A DNA stretch of 52,720 bases from JACQHM01 sp964535215 (GCA_964535215.1 CAZHST010000023.1:1-52720); one strand, 5' to 3'. Shown: positions 1-8,357, numbered from the stretch's first letter. The notes: generated by a model from the sequence alone, not told the origin. Made by a program: numbers and translations.

Positions 1-14
1 GTGACAGATAACCC

Positions 15-43
15 TTGACATCTCTTGAGGGCATTTCTATAGT
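15..43 (+). promoter_or_regulatory. sigma-70 type promoter
   Basis: TTGACA at 15-20 and TATAGT at 38-43 are separated by exactly 17 bp, which is close to consensus. Transcription should begin near base 50. The terminator at 100-138 lies only about 50 bp further on, so this promoter would yield either a roughly 90-nt RNA or an attenuated leader for the slyD-like gene. Confidence 0.6.
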
Positions 44-99
44 GGAGAAAAAGGAAGACCCTGCCCAAAGGTTTCTCGGAAGTTTTTGATCGCTTTTTC

Positions 100-138
100 G
101 CCCTCAAAGGCTTCGTGAACCTTTGAGGGCTTTTTCTT
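100..138 (+). terminator. Rho-independent terminator or attenuator
   Basis: A perfect 11-bp stem (100-110 with 120-130) with a 9-nt loop is followed directly by a T-rich run, the classic intrinsic terminator form. It lies between the promoter at 15-43 and the slyD-like start at 169, so it could end a short RNA or attenuate the leader. Confidence 0.75.
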
Positions 139-168
139 TCGGGATTGACAGGAAAGGGGGGAGAGACG

Positions 169-636
169 ATGAAGATCGGACCACAGAAGGTCGTCACCAT
201 GGACTACACCCTTCGCCTGGGTTCAGGCGAGGTCGTGGATTCCTCGGAGGGAAGGGCTCCTCTCAGCTTCATCTTCGGTCAGGGGGAACTCATCACCGGC
301 CTGGAGAAAGAGCTGGAGGGACTGGAAGAAGGGATCGAAAAGGAGATCATCCTTGCTCCCGAGGATGGGTATGGGGAGCGAGACCCTGAGATGGTCACGG
401 TCCTCCCCATCGAGCGGTTCCCCGAGGACCTGGAGCTCAAGGCAGGGATAATCCTGTACGCTAAGGGCCCCGATGGCAGAGCCCTCCCCTTCAGGGTCAC
501 CCAGATCAAAGAGGGGCTGGTCACCATCGATTTCAACCACCCGCTGGCAGGGGAGACCCTCTATTTCACGGTGAAGATCCGCCGGATCCGGGAGGCGACC
601 GAGGAGGAACTCGCCAGGGGCTATCTTGAAGAATAA
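169..636 (+). CDS. slyD: FKBP-type peptidyl-prolyl isomerase, SlyD-like
   Basis: This 155-aa protein has the SlyD arrangement: an FKBP core split by an insert-in-flap chaperone domain. The family isomerises prolyl bonds in the cytoplasm and chaperones unfolded chains. Visible family blocks are EDGYGERDP at residues 65-73 and DFNHPLAGETLYF at 121-133. The insert domain lies roughly at residues 70-120. The His/Cys-rich metal-binding tail of enterobacterial SlyD is absent; the protein ends soon after the fold. The ATG at 169 was chosen because a GGAAAGGGGGGAGA purine tract precedes it. An upstream ATG at 145 in the same frame has no ribosome-binding site. It appears to be a single-gene unit. Confidence 0.88.
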   Translation: MKIGPQKVVTMDYTLRLGSGEVVDSSEGRAPLSFIFGQGELITGLEKELEGLEEGIEKEIILAPEDGYGERDPEMVTVLPIERFPEDLELKAGIILYAKGPDGRALPFRVTQIKEGLVTIDFNHPLAGETLYFTVKIRRIREATEEELARGYLEE

Positions 637-701
637 CGGAGGCCTGGCCCCCCCAACCCCTGAAACCTGGCCCTGCCGGCACAGCCGAAGAAGGCCCTTT
701 C

Positions 702-730
702 TTGACACGCCCCTCCTCTTCTGCTATATG
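702..730 (+). promoter_or_regulatory. promoter with extended -10
   Basis: TTGACA (702-707), a 17-bp spacer and TATATG (725-730), with an upstream TGC making an extended -10. It lies about 65 bp ahead of the 139-aa gene at 795 and probably also serves the peptidase gene that follows. Confidence 0.5.
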
Positions 731-794
731 ATGCCGCTTGGAGGGTCGCCAAGAAGTGATACTGTCCCCTGCCCTTCAAAGGGGAGCTTCTTTA

Positions 795-1214
795 ATGTCG
801 AAGCTGACCATTCAGGATGCCCAGCTCTTGCTCAAGCTCTACGAACTCCGGCGAGAGCCTGAGCTCGACAAAGCCCACCATTGGTTCCTCACCCACTACC
901 AGCCCAAGGAATGGGAGGACTTCAAAGAACAGTACTTGAAAGGGGGGGATGAAGAGCGGTACGTCCGGATGGTCTCCTTCTACTGGGACATGGTCGGGGC
1001 CCTCGTCAACAATGGCCTTCTGAACGAGGATCTCTTCTTCGAAACGAACGAGGAGGATATCCAGGTCTGGGGAAAGGTCAAGGTATGGGTCGAGGGAGCC
1101 CGGAGGGAGCTCCGCCCCACCTACCTGAGAAACCTTGAGCTCCTGGCCTTGCGGCACCTGGAGTGGCGCCAACGGAACTTCTCCCAGCTCCCCCACGAGA
1201 AACTCAGGAGATAG
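795..1214 (+). CDS. hypothetical protein, possibly DUF4760-like
   Basis: I do not recognise this 139-aa protein with certainty. It is rich in Trp, Leu and charged residues, with no signal peptide or membrane segment. It looks all-helical: LLLKLYELRREPELDKA near the start, then a long amphipathic body. The opening and size recall DUF4760 proteins, but that is from memory. The ATG at 795 is preceded by AAAGGGGAG at about 778-786. The next gene starts 2 bp after its stop, so it is probably co-transcribed with the M20 peptidase. No catalytic motif is visible. Confidence 0.75.
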   Translation: MSKLTIQDAQLLLKLYELRREPELDKAHHWFLTHYQPKEWEDFKEQYLKGGDEERYVRMVSFYWDMVGALVNNGLLNEDLFFETNEEDIQVWGKVKVWVEGARRELRPTYLRNLELLALRHLEWRQRNFSQLPHEKLRR

Positions 1215-1216
1215 CC

Positions 1217-2404
1217 ATGGAAGGCAAGAGGCCAACAACCGCTGAGAAGGTGCTCCGAGCGATCGACGAATCTTTGATTGTCGAGCTGACCCAGGAGATG
1301 GTCCGAACCGAGACCGTGAACCCCCCCGGTAATGAGCTGGCCCTCGCCGAGCCCCTGGCCACGCGTCTGACCGCCTTGGGCTTTGAGCCCAAGATTCTCC
1401 CCTTCCAAGGGAGACGGGCGAATCTCCTCTGCCGGATTCCAAGCTCAGGTACAAAACCCGCCCTGATCCTGAGCGGCCACCTGGACACCATCCCCTTTGG
1501 AAACGAACCCTGGGAACACCATCCCCTCTCCGCAGCGGTTGTTGACGGCAAGATCCATGGACGGGGGACCTCCGACATGAAGGGTGGGAACGCTGCTCTG
1601 ATCGCCGCCGCCCATGCCATCCTCCGGGCCGGCGTTTCCCTCCAGGGTGATCTGATCCTGGCCTTTACCGCCGGGGAGGAGGTGGATTCGATTGGCGCGG
1701 CAACGCTGGTCCAGGAGGGTGAGTTGAAAGGGATCGGGGCCTTGATCATCGCCGAGCCGAGCAACCTCCAGACCTACATTGCCGAGAAGGGGGCCCTTTG
1801 GCTGGAGGCGTTGACCAAGGGGAAAGCGGCCCACGGCTCCTCCCCCCATCTCGGGAAGAACGCCATCATCCCGATGGCCGACTTCATCCAAAAGGTCTTA
1901 AGGCTTACTCTCCCCCACCGACCCCACCCGATCCTGGGCGGTCCCTCGCTAAACGTCGCCACCATTAACGGAGGGGTTAAGACCAATGTTGTACCGGACC
2001 GCTGCCGCCTGACCCTCGATTTCCGCACGGTCCCGGATCAGGAGCATGACGAGATCGTGAAGGTGGTCGAAGGGCTGTTGAAGGAGGCGGCCGCCAACGG
2101 TTCGGTGGAGGCGGAGCTTTCGATCATCAACCACCGCCTCCCTGTAGAGACCTCCCCCACCGATCCCTTCGTTACCCTCTTCCAGAAGGCCGCCGGTGAG
2201 GTCATGGGCCAAGCCCCTCCCCTGGGAGGGGCGGCCTACTACACGGACGGGGCTGTCTTTGTCCCTGCCCTCAAGGTCCCTATGGTGATCTTCGGTCCTG
2301 GCGATGCCGCCCTCGCCCACCAGGTGAACGAATGGGTCGAGATCGAGAAGCTGAAGATCGCCTCCAGGGTCTACGCGTTGGCCGCCCTCTGCTATCTCAC
2401 CTGA
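1217..2404 (+). CDS. M20 family metallopeptidase (ArgE/DapE/CPG2-like)
   Basis: A 395-aa cytoplasmic zinc amidohydrolase. The co-catalytic metal site is complete: SGHLD (H88, D90), GRGTSDMKGG (bridging D120), TAGEE (general base E154, metal ligand E155), AEPS (E180) and a late LAHQ histidine near 368. The dimerisation lid lies between. Family members cleave N-acyl amino acids, succinyl-diaminopimelate or C-terminal glutamate; the sequence does not settle the substrate, so no gene symbol is given. CAGGAG precedes the ATG at 1217. An upstream in-frame ATG at 1163 lies inside the preceding gene and was rejected. Its 3' end overlaps the convergent HAD gene by 8 bp. Confidence 0.88.
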   Translation: MEGKRPTTAEKVLRAIDESLIVELTQEMVRTETVNPPGNELALAEPLATRLTALGFEPKILPFQGRRANLLCRIPSSGTKPALILSGHLDTIPFGNEPWEHHPLSAAVVDGKIHGRGTSDMKGGNAALIAAAHAILRAGVSLQGDLILAFTAGEEVDSIGAATLVQEGELKGIGALIIAEPSNLQTYIAEKGALWLEALTKGKAAHGSSPHLGKNAIIPMADFIQKVLRLTLPHRPHPILGGPSLNVATINGGVKTNVVPDRCRLTLDFRTVPDQEHDEIVKVVEGLLKEAAANGSVEAELSIINHRLPVETSPTDPFVTLFQKAAGEVMGQAPPLGGAAYYTDGAVFVPALKVPMVIFGPGDAALAHQVNEWVEIEKLKIASRVYALAALCYLT

Positions 2405-3113
2405 TGGGGCGTTCAAGGGCGTGCTGAGGGCGGACCACCCGTACGGCATCCTCCAAATCCTTCGCTTTGGGACACCCGATCCCAGCCCAGGCCCCGACAG
2501 GATCAAGCAGGACCCCCGGGATCCCAGCGGCCTGGGCACCAAGGATGTCAACCGAGTAGAGGTCACCGATGTGGACGGCCTCCTCTGACCTGACCCCGGC
2601 CCGCTCCAGGGCCAGCCTAAAGATCCGGGGATCGGGCTTCTCCACCCCAACAACGCCCGAGTCCAGGATAAAGGAAAAATAGTCCGCCAACCCGGCCTGC
2701 CGGAGGAGTCGTTCAACACTCCCATCGGAGTTTGAGACCACCCCGAGGCCATAGCCTTCCCTTTGAAGGGTCTCCAGGACCGCCGGGGCCTGGGGGTTCG
2801 GGACATTCCAGAGCCCTACGCTCCGGTTATACGTGCTGATCCGCTCGAAGGCCCGCTCGGCCGCTCTGTCCCAGGGGAGCCCAAGCTCCCCAAGGATGAA
2901 CTGAGCGTAGGCCTTGAGGATGTCCACCCCTTCCGTGGATTGCCCGGCGGCCAACACCGGATCCAGTCGGACCCTGGCCCGGGCCTCGGCCACCACAAGG
3001 GCTTGGGGAGAGAGGGAGAAGCCTTCCTCTTGAAGGATCTCGCTCAGAAGATCGTAATTGATGAGGAGAAGGGTATTCCCCGCATCGAAGAAGATGGCCT
3101 TTAAAGGCGCCAA
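2397..3113 (-). CDS. HAD-superfamily hydrolase, subfamily IA
   Basis: A 238-aa phosphatase-type HAD protein. Motif I is FFDAGNT with nucleophile D10. The usual second aspartate (DxD) is replaced by glycine, so the standard acid/base is missing. Motif II is VVSNSDG, motif III is the Lys in VEKPDP, and motif IV is HIGDLYSVD with two acidic metal ligands. A cap domain fills residues 15-90. The start is inferred as TTG at 3113, because AAAGGAGGG lies 9 nt upstream and the fold begins six codons later. A longer ATG-initiated reading from 3293 adds 60 residues of low-complexity sequence and was rejected. Substrate unknown; dehalogenase-like chemistry is an alternative. Confidence 0.8.
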   Translation of the reverse strand: MAPLKAIFFDAGNTLLLINYDLLSEILQEEGFSLSPQALVVAEARARVRLDPVLAAGQSTEGVDILKAYAQFILGELGLPWDRAAERAFERISTYNRSVGLWNVPNPQAPAVLETLQREGYGLGVVSNSDGSVERLLRQAGLADYFSFILDSGVVGVEKPDPRIFRLALERAGVRSEEAVHIGDLYSVDILGAQAAGIPGVLLDPVGAWAGIGCPKAKDLEDAVRVVRPQHALERPIR

Positions 3114-3267
3114 GGACCGTTCCCTCCTTTCCCCTTGAGGAACTGGATCGCCAGGGAAGTCTTGGGTCAACCTGAGCCTTGGAGGGGGAAAAGCCTCTGG
3201 AGACGGAGGGGGGCCCGGGAGGGCCAGGGATCGGAAGAGGGCTTCTGTCCAGGGAGCTGAACCACGG

Positions 3268-4650
3268 CTACTGCTGGAAGAAGACCGGGGCAACCAGGGA
3301 GTTGAGGAATTCCACGACGGCCTGCTGATCCGTGGCCAGGAGGTGGGCGAACCGATCCCTCGCCTGTTTCGCCTCCCCCCCGTGAAAGAGGATCGCCTCC
3401 GTCAAGGTCGTCGCGCTCCCATCGTGTAACCAGAAACCACTGCTCCCCACCCCCCAGAGCTTGGCCGTGATGAACCTTGTAAGCTCCTCCTGCTCGACCA
3501 TCTGCCCCTCGGCCGGCTTGGCCTCCTGGGTCCCTCCTGTTCTTTTCTCTCCGCGTAGGCTCCCCATGCTGTGCCGCTTCAAGTCGCTGAAGAGGCGGAC
3601 GATGACCTTCCCATCAGGAGTCCGCTCGAAACGGGGGAGGGGTCCATCCTGGGTGAGATCGAAGGTGAAGGGAATGGTTGGGATCAGGTCAGCGAAGGGA
3701 CCCGTTTCCCGATAGTTAGGGTCAAGGGTCGGCTCCTGAAAGAGAGGGTTGTCAAGCGGGAGGGAAGGGACATGGCAGGCGGCACAGCCGATTTGGGTGA
3801 AGAGCGCTTCCCCCCTCTGCACGAGAGATGCGCTTGCCGGATCTGTGGGGATCCGCTGGAAGGGAGGTGGCAGACCGGCCTGCCAAACGGCTATCGCCGT
3901 GACATCCCCAGGGGTCAGCTCGTTGGAGACGCCATCCCCATCGGGATCGCCAGGGCCAAAGCGCTCCACCGCCTGCATGCCGAAGTGGAGCTCCATGGCG
4001 TCAATGGTGAACGCCCTTAACGTTTTGACCGTCCCCTCGCGGTCAAAGGGCTTGATGATCAGGTCGGGATCCACCCCCTCGACCTGGTCTGTGCTCACGG
4101 TGCCATCGGGGAACGCAACGATCAAACCGAAGCCCACCCCTTTAGCGATCAGGGCCTTGGTCACGGTCTGGCCGGTCATCCGGGCTTCCTGGATGGCTTG
4201 CCCCCTGATGGCTTGGAGGGCTGCCGTCATCTCCTGGGCGAGGAGTTGGACACCGCCAGCCCCGAAGAGATGCGGGGGTTTCCTTGCCAAGATCCGAAAG
4301 ATCCGGGGTGGCGGCATAAACTCATCCACGACAATATCCCCTGTCCCCCCCAGGGCCGGTACGTTCCCCTTGTCGTCGTTCACCTTCGCATGGCACCCCC
4401 CGCAGGAGTTGGCATCCGGCCCCCTGACGCGGTTGAAGCCTGGCCGCGACGGGTCACCAAACCCATCCAGGCGGTTAAACTCCGTGCGAAAGTCTGTCCC
4501 CCCGATCGTAAAGACCTTGTCAAAGGGCATCGTCAGGAGGTCCTCATGGGTCACGTGGGTGAGCCTCGGCATGTCCCCTGCCGCATCAGCCGTCATTGCC
4601 AGCATGGCGATAGCCGACAAGGCCCCTACAAGAGCGCTGGTGGATCCCAT
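3268..4650 (-). CDS. secreted di-heme cytochrome c oxidoreductase (DHOR/DUF1111 family)
   Basis: A 460-aa exported protein. An N-terminal signal peptide (about residues 1-24, ending ADAAG) directs it to the periplasm. Two haem-c motifs are visible: CGGCH at 83-87 and CAACH at 289-293. GDPDGDGVSNEL near 234-245 resembles a calcium-binding thrombospondin-3-type loop. The late FWLHDGSA block is typical of DHOR proteins, a family related to MauG-type di-haem enzymes and often named thiol oxidoreductase. The ATG at 4650 follows GGGGAGGAAG. The gene begins 47 bp after the selenoprotein stop and is probably in its operon, which hints at shared thiol or selenol redox chemistry (inference). The substrate is unknown. 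Confidence 0.86.
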   Translation of the reverse strand: MGSTSALVGALSAIAMLAMTADAAGDMPRLTHVTHEDLLTMPFDKVFTIGGTDFRTEFNRLDGFGDPSRPGFNRVRGPDANSCGGCHAKVNDDKGNVPALGGTGDIVVDEFMPPPRIFRILARKPPHLFGAGGVQLLAQEMTAALQAIRGQAIQEARMTGQTVTKALIAKGVGFGLIVAFPDGTVSTDQVEGVDPDLIIKPFDREGTVKTLRAFTIDAMELHFGMQAVERFGPGDPDGDGVSNELTPGDVTAIAVWQAGLPPPFQRIPTDPASASLVQRGEALFTQIGCAACHVPSLPLDNPLFQEPTLDPNYRETGPFADLIPTIPFTFDLTQDGPLPRFERTPDGKVIVRLFSDLKRHSMGSLRGEKRTGGTQEAKPAEGQMVEQEELTRFITAKLWGVGSSGFWLHDGSATTLTEAILFHGGEAKQARDRFAHLLATDQQAVVEFLNSLVAPVFFQQ

Positions 4651-4697
4651 AGCCTTCCTCCCCGAGAACCCTCCCCTGAGGACGGGACCTGGATTGG

Positions 4698-5237
4698 CTA
4701 ACCCCTCGGTTTCGTCAAGGCCTCGAGGACCTGGGGAAAGGCCGCCTCGGTCCGGGCCTTTAGCTCCTCCGGGGAGAGGTTCGCGATCGGGTGGGGGATG
4801 GGGATGATAGGCACCTCCGGCATCGCCAGGTTCTTGGCCGTCGCCCGCCCTGAATCGAGGAACATCTCGGTCACAATGGTCGCGGTAGGGATCCCCCGCT
4901 TCTCCAGCAGGACGGCGTCGAGCACACTGCCCGACGTACAGGACCCTCACCCGCCAACGGCCGTCACCACCAAGTCAGCACTTCTTACCAGATCCTCGAT
5001 AAGATCCTGGGAGGCCCCCTTGGTGTAGTAGGCTTTGCGCCTTCTCACGATCTGGGCGAACCGAAACCGCGCCTTGAAAAGATCTTCAAGGGTGGCCAGG
5101 ATCTCGCCGGCCCGCTCCTTGCTGTTGTCCAAGAAGGCGATCCTTTTCCCGTCCAACTGCTCCGAGCGGGGGGCCAGTTGAAGAATCTCCTGGGTCTCCT
5201 CCGCCGTTGGATCCAACACAACTAACCTCGTGACCAT
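4698..5237 (-). CDS. UGSC-family selenoprotein (in-frame UGA read as selenocysteine)
   Basis: A 179-aa protein if the TGA at 4947-4949 is decoded. The context reads AVGG-U-GSC-TSGS, the UGSC motif that names this family, with Sec at residue 97 and a resolving Cys at 100. The reading frame is open on both sides: 96 residues before and 82 after, all with normal codon use. A hairpin of bacterial SECIS form begins 11 nt after the UGA and has GU in its apical loop. The fold looks alpha/beta with a predicted redox loop at LVVTAVGG-U. There is no signal peptide. An automated caller will split this into two short ORFs. It lies between an unrecognised 363-aa gene and a di-haem cytochrome, probably in one operon. 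The function of the family is not established. Confidence 0.88.
4916..4936 (-). promoter_or_regulatory. bacterial SECIS-like hairpin
   Basis: On the coding strand the RNA pairs CGUCG with CGACG (5 bp) and GGCA with UGCU (4 bp, one G-U), closing a GUG apical loop. The loop G is the 20th nucleotide after the UGA, inside the 16-37 nt window known for bacterial SECIS elements. The small GU-containing loop also fits the consensus. SelB-bound Sec-tRNA would be delivered here. Confidence 0.78.
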
Positions 5238-5311
5238 CTCTCCTCCCCTAAACCCTAGACCCTCACCCTTAAACCCTGCGTTATACGGGCCGCCGGCCCG
5301 CCTCAGATCTC

Positions 5312-6403
5312 TCAGGTGTCACAGACCTGATCATGGCCACCGGACCAGGCGATCTTCCTGGTGACGGCCCTTGTCCCATGATCCCCCCAGCCGGGGATCC
5401 CTAAAGAGAAACGGCCTACCGGACCGCCGGCCACGATGACGATGATGTCCTCAGGCCGCCGGACCACCGGGATCATGGCCCCATCGTCCTTGGGGTCAAC
5501 CCATTTGGGCCAGTACCGGCGGAGGGTCTCCTCGCCGTAGAACTCCCCGGCCCGCTTCAGCTCCTTGAGAGGCCTCCTGGCCTGCTCAAAGAGGAACCGC
5601 TTCACATCCTGCTTCGACCACCCCTCCTTGCCGATGGTCGCGGCATGCTCGGGGGAAAGGACGACCACTAGCTCCCCGGCCTTGTACATGTTGCTGCACC
5701 CCATTGTGGCCAGGGAGTCAGCGACGGTCGTCAGGATCCCCTTGGCCGTCTGGCTCGGGTGATCGCTGATGGAGTGAGGGGCCTCAGCGGCAAAGAGGGT
5801 GACGGTCGAGTCGTGATGGTGGAACCCCCGCTCGACGTGGAGGGGCTCCCAGGGACTGGCCTCTTCATTCTCAGCGACACAATAGGTGTACTTTCCCGGG
5901 TGACCGAACGTCGATTTGTCGGTGACACCCGGGAGGCCTCCGCCGATGTTGATCATGACCAGGCGGAGGGCCCGCCCGATGGTGGCATTTGCCCTCCAGC
6001 CCTGACCGAAGCAGTTCGGCCCCGAATTGATGTCCAGGTCCTTCCGAACGGGGCCGTTGATGATGATCAAGGGGGCGGCCACGTGGGTCGTGGCCTGGAC
6101 ACCATGGAGGTTAAAGGCTTCATCCAAAGCCGCCTCCACCACGGCCAGGACCACCGGGAAGTGTTCAGGCCGGCAACCGGCCATGACGGCGTTCACAGCA
6201 ACCTTCTCGACCGTGGCCCGGGCCCACCGGGGCGGGACCAGGCCGATCACTTCCCCAGCATCCCGCCCGGCAGCCTTGATCATCGCCTCGACCCTCTCCT
6301 CGGTCGGCGGGACAACAGGGAGGCCGTCGGTCCACCCCCTCTCGTAGAAGAGCTCTACAGCCTCATAGTACCCCTCGACCTCGATCCTCCTTGATGTCAG
6401 CAC
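5312..6403 (-). CDS. conserved protein of unknown function, UGSC-operon partner
   Basis: I do not recognise a characterised family. The 363-aa protein has no signal peptide or membrane helix. It carries several isolated cysteines (in AGCRPEHF, GPNCFGQ, TYCVAEN, MGCSNMY) and His-rich GFHHHDS, which could form a metal or redox site. A Gly-rich VAGGPVGRFSLG stretch lies near the C terminus. The start is inferred as GTG at 6403, with GGAGGGA 5 nt upstream. The longer reading to 6505 adds unrelated residues and crosses the promoter. It is the first gene of the likely operon with the UGSC selenoprotein (74 bp downstream) and the di-haem cytochrome, so a linked redox role is plausible but unproven. 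Confidence 0.82.
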   Translation of the reverse strand: MLTSRRIEVEGYYEAVELFYERGWTDGLPVVPPTEERVEAMIKAAGRDAGEVIGLVPPRWARATVEKVAVNAVMAGCRPEHFPVVLAVVEAALDEAFNLHGVQATTHVAAPLIIINGPVRKDLDINSGPNCFGQGWRANATIGRALRLVMINIGGGLPGVTDKSTFGHPGKYTYCVAENEEASPWEPLHVERGFHHHDSTVTLFAAEAPHSISDHPSQTAKGILTTVADSLATMGCSNMYKAGELVVVLSPEHAATIGKEGWSKQDVKRFLFEQARRPLKELKRAGEFYGEETLRRYWPKWVDPKDDGAMIPVVRRPEDIIVIVAGGPVGRFSLGIPGWGDHGTRAVTRKIAWSGGHDQVCDT

Positions 6404-6476
6404 GATCTCCCTCCTCTCTGCCCTTCGCGCGGAAAGCGGACGTCCTGACCTGGATACCCACCACCAATAGAGGTTC

Positions 6477-6505
6477 AGTGTAGCATGGGAACGGCCTGAA
6501 GTCAA
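6477..6505 (-). promoter_or_regulatory. sigma-70 type promoter of the selenoprotein operon
   Basis: On the minus strand TTGACT (6500-6505), a 17-bp spacer and TACACT (6477-6482). Transcription would begin near 6470, giving a leader of about 65 nt to the GTG at 6403. Confidence 0.6.
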
Positions 6506-6521
6506 AAGAGGCCCAAAAGGC

Positions 6522-6551
6522 GAGGGGCCCGGGGAAATCCCCAGGCCCCTC
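6522..6551 (-). terminator. hairpin terminator after cyclase paralogue 1
   Basis: An 8-bp stem (6522-6529 with 6544-6551), one C-A mismatch, then four G-C pairs closing an AAAT loop. On the minus strand it is followed by short T runs (CTTTT and TCTTTT). It lies 31 bp past the stop of the upstream cyclase gene and ahead of the selenoprotein operon promoter. Confidence 0.6.
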
Positions 6552-6581
6552 TCCCTTCCAATTCAGGATGATCCAGACCGT

Positions 6582-8357
6582 TTAAGGCAGGATGGCGATG
6601 GCCCGCCCCGGACCGCCGTGGTTATTCTCGTATTTGGGGTTCAGGAAGATGAAGAAGGCCCCCTTCGGCGGAAGCTGCCCTACGCCGATCAGAAACTCGG
6701 TGAAGATCATCCCCTCATTGGCGGCAGCCCAGTGGGTCATCACCGCCTCTTTGGGGTTGACCGAGCCCATGCTCGGGGCATCGATCCCGACATGCACCAC
6801 GCCCTTCTTGGCCAGGTAGAGAATGGTCTCCGGGGTTGGCGCGGGCCACCCCTCGGACTGGCCATCGAGCGGGGCCTTCACACATAGATCCGGCATGCCT
6901 CGCTGGAACGGCTTGAAGTAGGCGTCGTTGTGGCCGGTCTGGAAGATGACCACCTCACCCGCCTTGATCGGGCCATAGAGAGCCTCGTAGGCCTGGACAT
7001 CCGCTACCGTGATCTTCGGCGACGCCGGCCAGGTGCTAGGATCCGTCGTCCCCACCAGGTGCTGGACGTTGATGACCCGGGCCGGTCCCATGAAGTAGTG
7101 GATCGGGACCTTATCCGAGGTCATGTCCGTGGTCCGCAGCTTCCCATACTTGGCCTCGAACTCCCGGAGAACTTCCTTTGTCCAGTCGTTATAGCTGTTA
7201 AAATCGAAGCCCGGGGGGGGCCCGAAGTGGGCCGGGGGGTCTACGTGGGTTCCCGTGTGGGCGTCCATCATGTGGGTGTTCACCCAGTAGGGGCCGAAAG
7301 GTCCGGTGAAGTAGTTCACAGGGTTCACGACGTGGTAGGGGAAGACGTAGTTTCCAACCCCTGCCCCCGGCCACCAGACCGGGTGCTGCATCGAGAGGAT
7401 GACAGACAGATCCACCACCCGCTTCGCCCGAACGGCCTTCATCAGCTCGGCGGCCAGCCGAAGGTCCGTGATGGCCGCGGCCCGGGTCTCGACCGTCGGA
7501 GAGTCCTTGTGCTTGGGGTACAAGGCAATATAGAGGGAGCCGTTCGGGACCTTGTCCAGGTTCATCAAGCCCTCGGTGTGAATCGCGCCATGCTTGAAGT
7601 GCCCCAGGTGGCTCTCGATGGCCAGGGGGTTCTGGAAGAGACCGTAGGGGAGCTTCACCCGGGGTGGGCCGAAGGCCCCCATGCTGGGGCTGTCCGTTCC
7701 CATCAGCTTGACGCCCTTGCTCCCGACGTAGTCCGCCGCCTCAAAGTCTGGGTCAGGCCAGGAAGGGGAGGTCCCGGCGATCGGGCCGATCAGGAGGCGC
7801 CAGCCCTCAGGCATCGGCAAATCGTACTTGTCATCGTAACCACTCCAGTAGAGGACTGCATCTCCAGGCCGGATCTCCCGGTAGGCCCGCTCGGCAGCCT
7901 TCACCATGTCCACGGTGATGATCGGGCTGACACCGTTCGGGGCTTGGTCCAGGATGCTCCGAGCATCAATCTTGAAGACCTCGCCTACAAACTGCCACGC
8001 CGGGACCTTATCACAGGTCAAGGAGCCCCAGTAGCCCGCGTTCGGCAGGCCGCTCTCCTGGGGTGGCATCATGTGAGGTGGGCAGTCGGTCTGGGTCGCC
8101 GTGTTCTCATCAACGATCAGGAGATCCGAGGCCCACGGACCAGGTCCATGCTTGATATAGGGAACGATGATCGGCTGGTGGTGGAGCTGCCCGCCGGGCC
8201 AGTTCTGGTAGTGACTCATGGAAACCGTCGGCGACAGGTCCACCACCGTGTTCGCGGTGACCGGCCAGTACTCCGCCAAGGCCAGACCCCCGAACCCTAC
8301 GACAAAGGCTAGGGCCACGACAAGACTCCCTATCCGTTTCCATCCTTGCATGTTCAT
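6582..8357 (-). CDS. exported tandem-domain cyclase family protein, paralogue 1
   Basis: A 591-aa secreted protein with a Sec signal peptide (residues 1-28, ending ALA before EYWP). It carries two copies of the cyclase fold (PF04199, kynurenine-formamidase-like metal hydrolases). The C-terminal copy has an intact metal motif HTGTHVDPPAHF at 367-378 (H367, H371, D373, H377). The N-terminal copy reads DENTATQTDCPPHM at 83-96, where two metal His are replaced by Asn85 and Gln89 while Asp91 and His95 remain. The N-terminal copy is therefore probably structural or altered. Each half is about 290 residues, so the protein is double the usual family length. ATG 8357 follows GAGGGAGGGGG; ATG 8351 is an alternative. 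Substrate unknown. Confidence 0.85.
   Translation of the reverse strand: MNMQGWKRIGSLVVALAFVVGFGGLALAEYWPVTANTVVDLSPTVSMSHYQNWPGGQLHHQPIIVPYIKHGPGPWASDLLIVDENTATQTDCPPHMMPPQESGLPNAGYWGSLTCDKVPAWQFVGEVFKIDARSILDQAPNGVSPIITVDMVKAAERAYREIRPGDAVLYWSGYDDKYDLPMPEGWRLLIGPIAGTSPSWPDPDFEAADYVGSKGVKLMGTDSPSMGAFGPPRVKLPYGLFQNPLAIESHLGHFKHGAIHTEGLMNLDKVPNGSLYIALYPKHKDSPTVETRAAAITDLRLAAELMKAVRAKRVVDLSVILSMQHPVWWPGAGVGNYVFPYHVVNPVNYFTGPFGPYWVNTHMMDAHTGTHVDPPAHFGPPPGFDFNSYNDWTKEVLREFEAKYGKLRTTDMTSDKVPIHYFMGPARVINVQHLVGTTDPSTWPASPKITVADVQAYEALYGPIKAGEVVIFQTGHNDAYFKPFQRGMPDLCVKAPLDGQSEGWPAPTPETILYLAKKGVVHVGIDAPSMGSVNPKEAVMTHWAAANEGMIFTEFLIGVGQLPPKGAFFIFLNPKYENNHGGPGRAIAILP

Noticed and set aside
3114..3293. 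60-residue N-terminal extension of the HAD protein
   Set aside because: Ser/Pro/Arg-rich translation with no family match; a TTG with a good ribosome site sits just before the fold.
4698..5237. Frameshift or nonsense pseudogene at the TGA
   Set aside because: Both sides stay in the same frame with normal codon use. The stop lies exactly at the UGSC motif and a SECIS-type hairpin follows.
5300..5320. Second selenocysteine codon at the end of the 363-aa gene (after VCDT)
   Set aside because: Only two codons follow before another TGA and no SECIS hairpin is seen; an ordinary stop fits.
6930..8312. Long plus-strand open frame opposite cyclase paralogue 1 (also 9313-10524)
   Set aside because: Antisense of a G+C-rich gene; the translation is rich in Arg, Gly, Asp and His without any fold signature.
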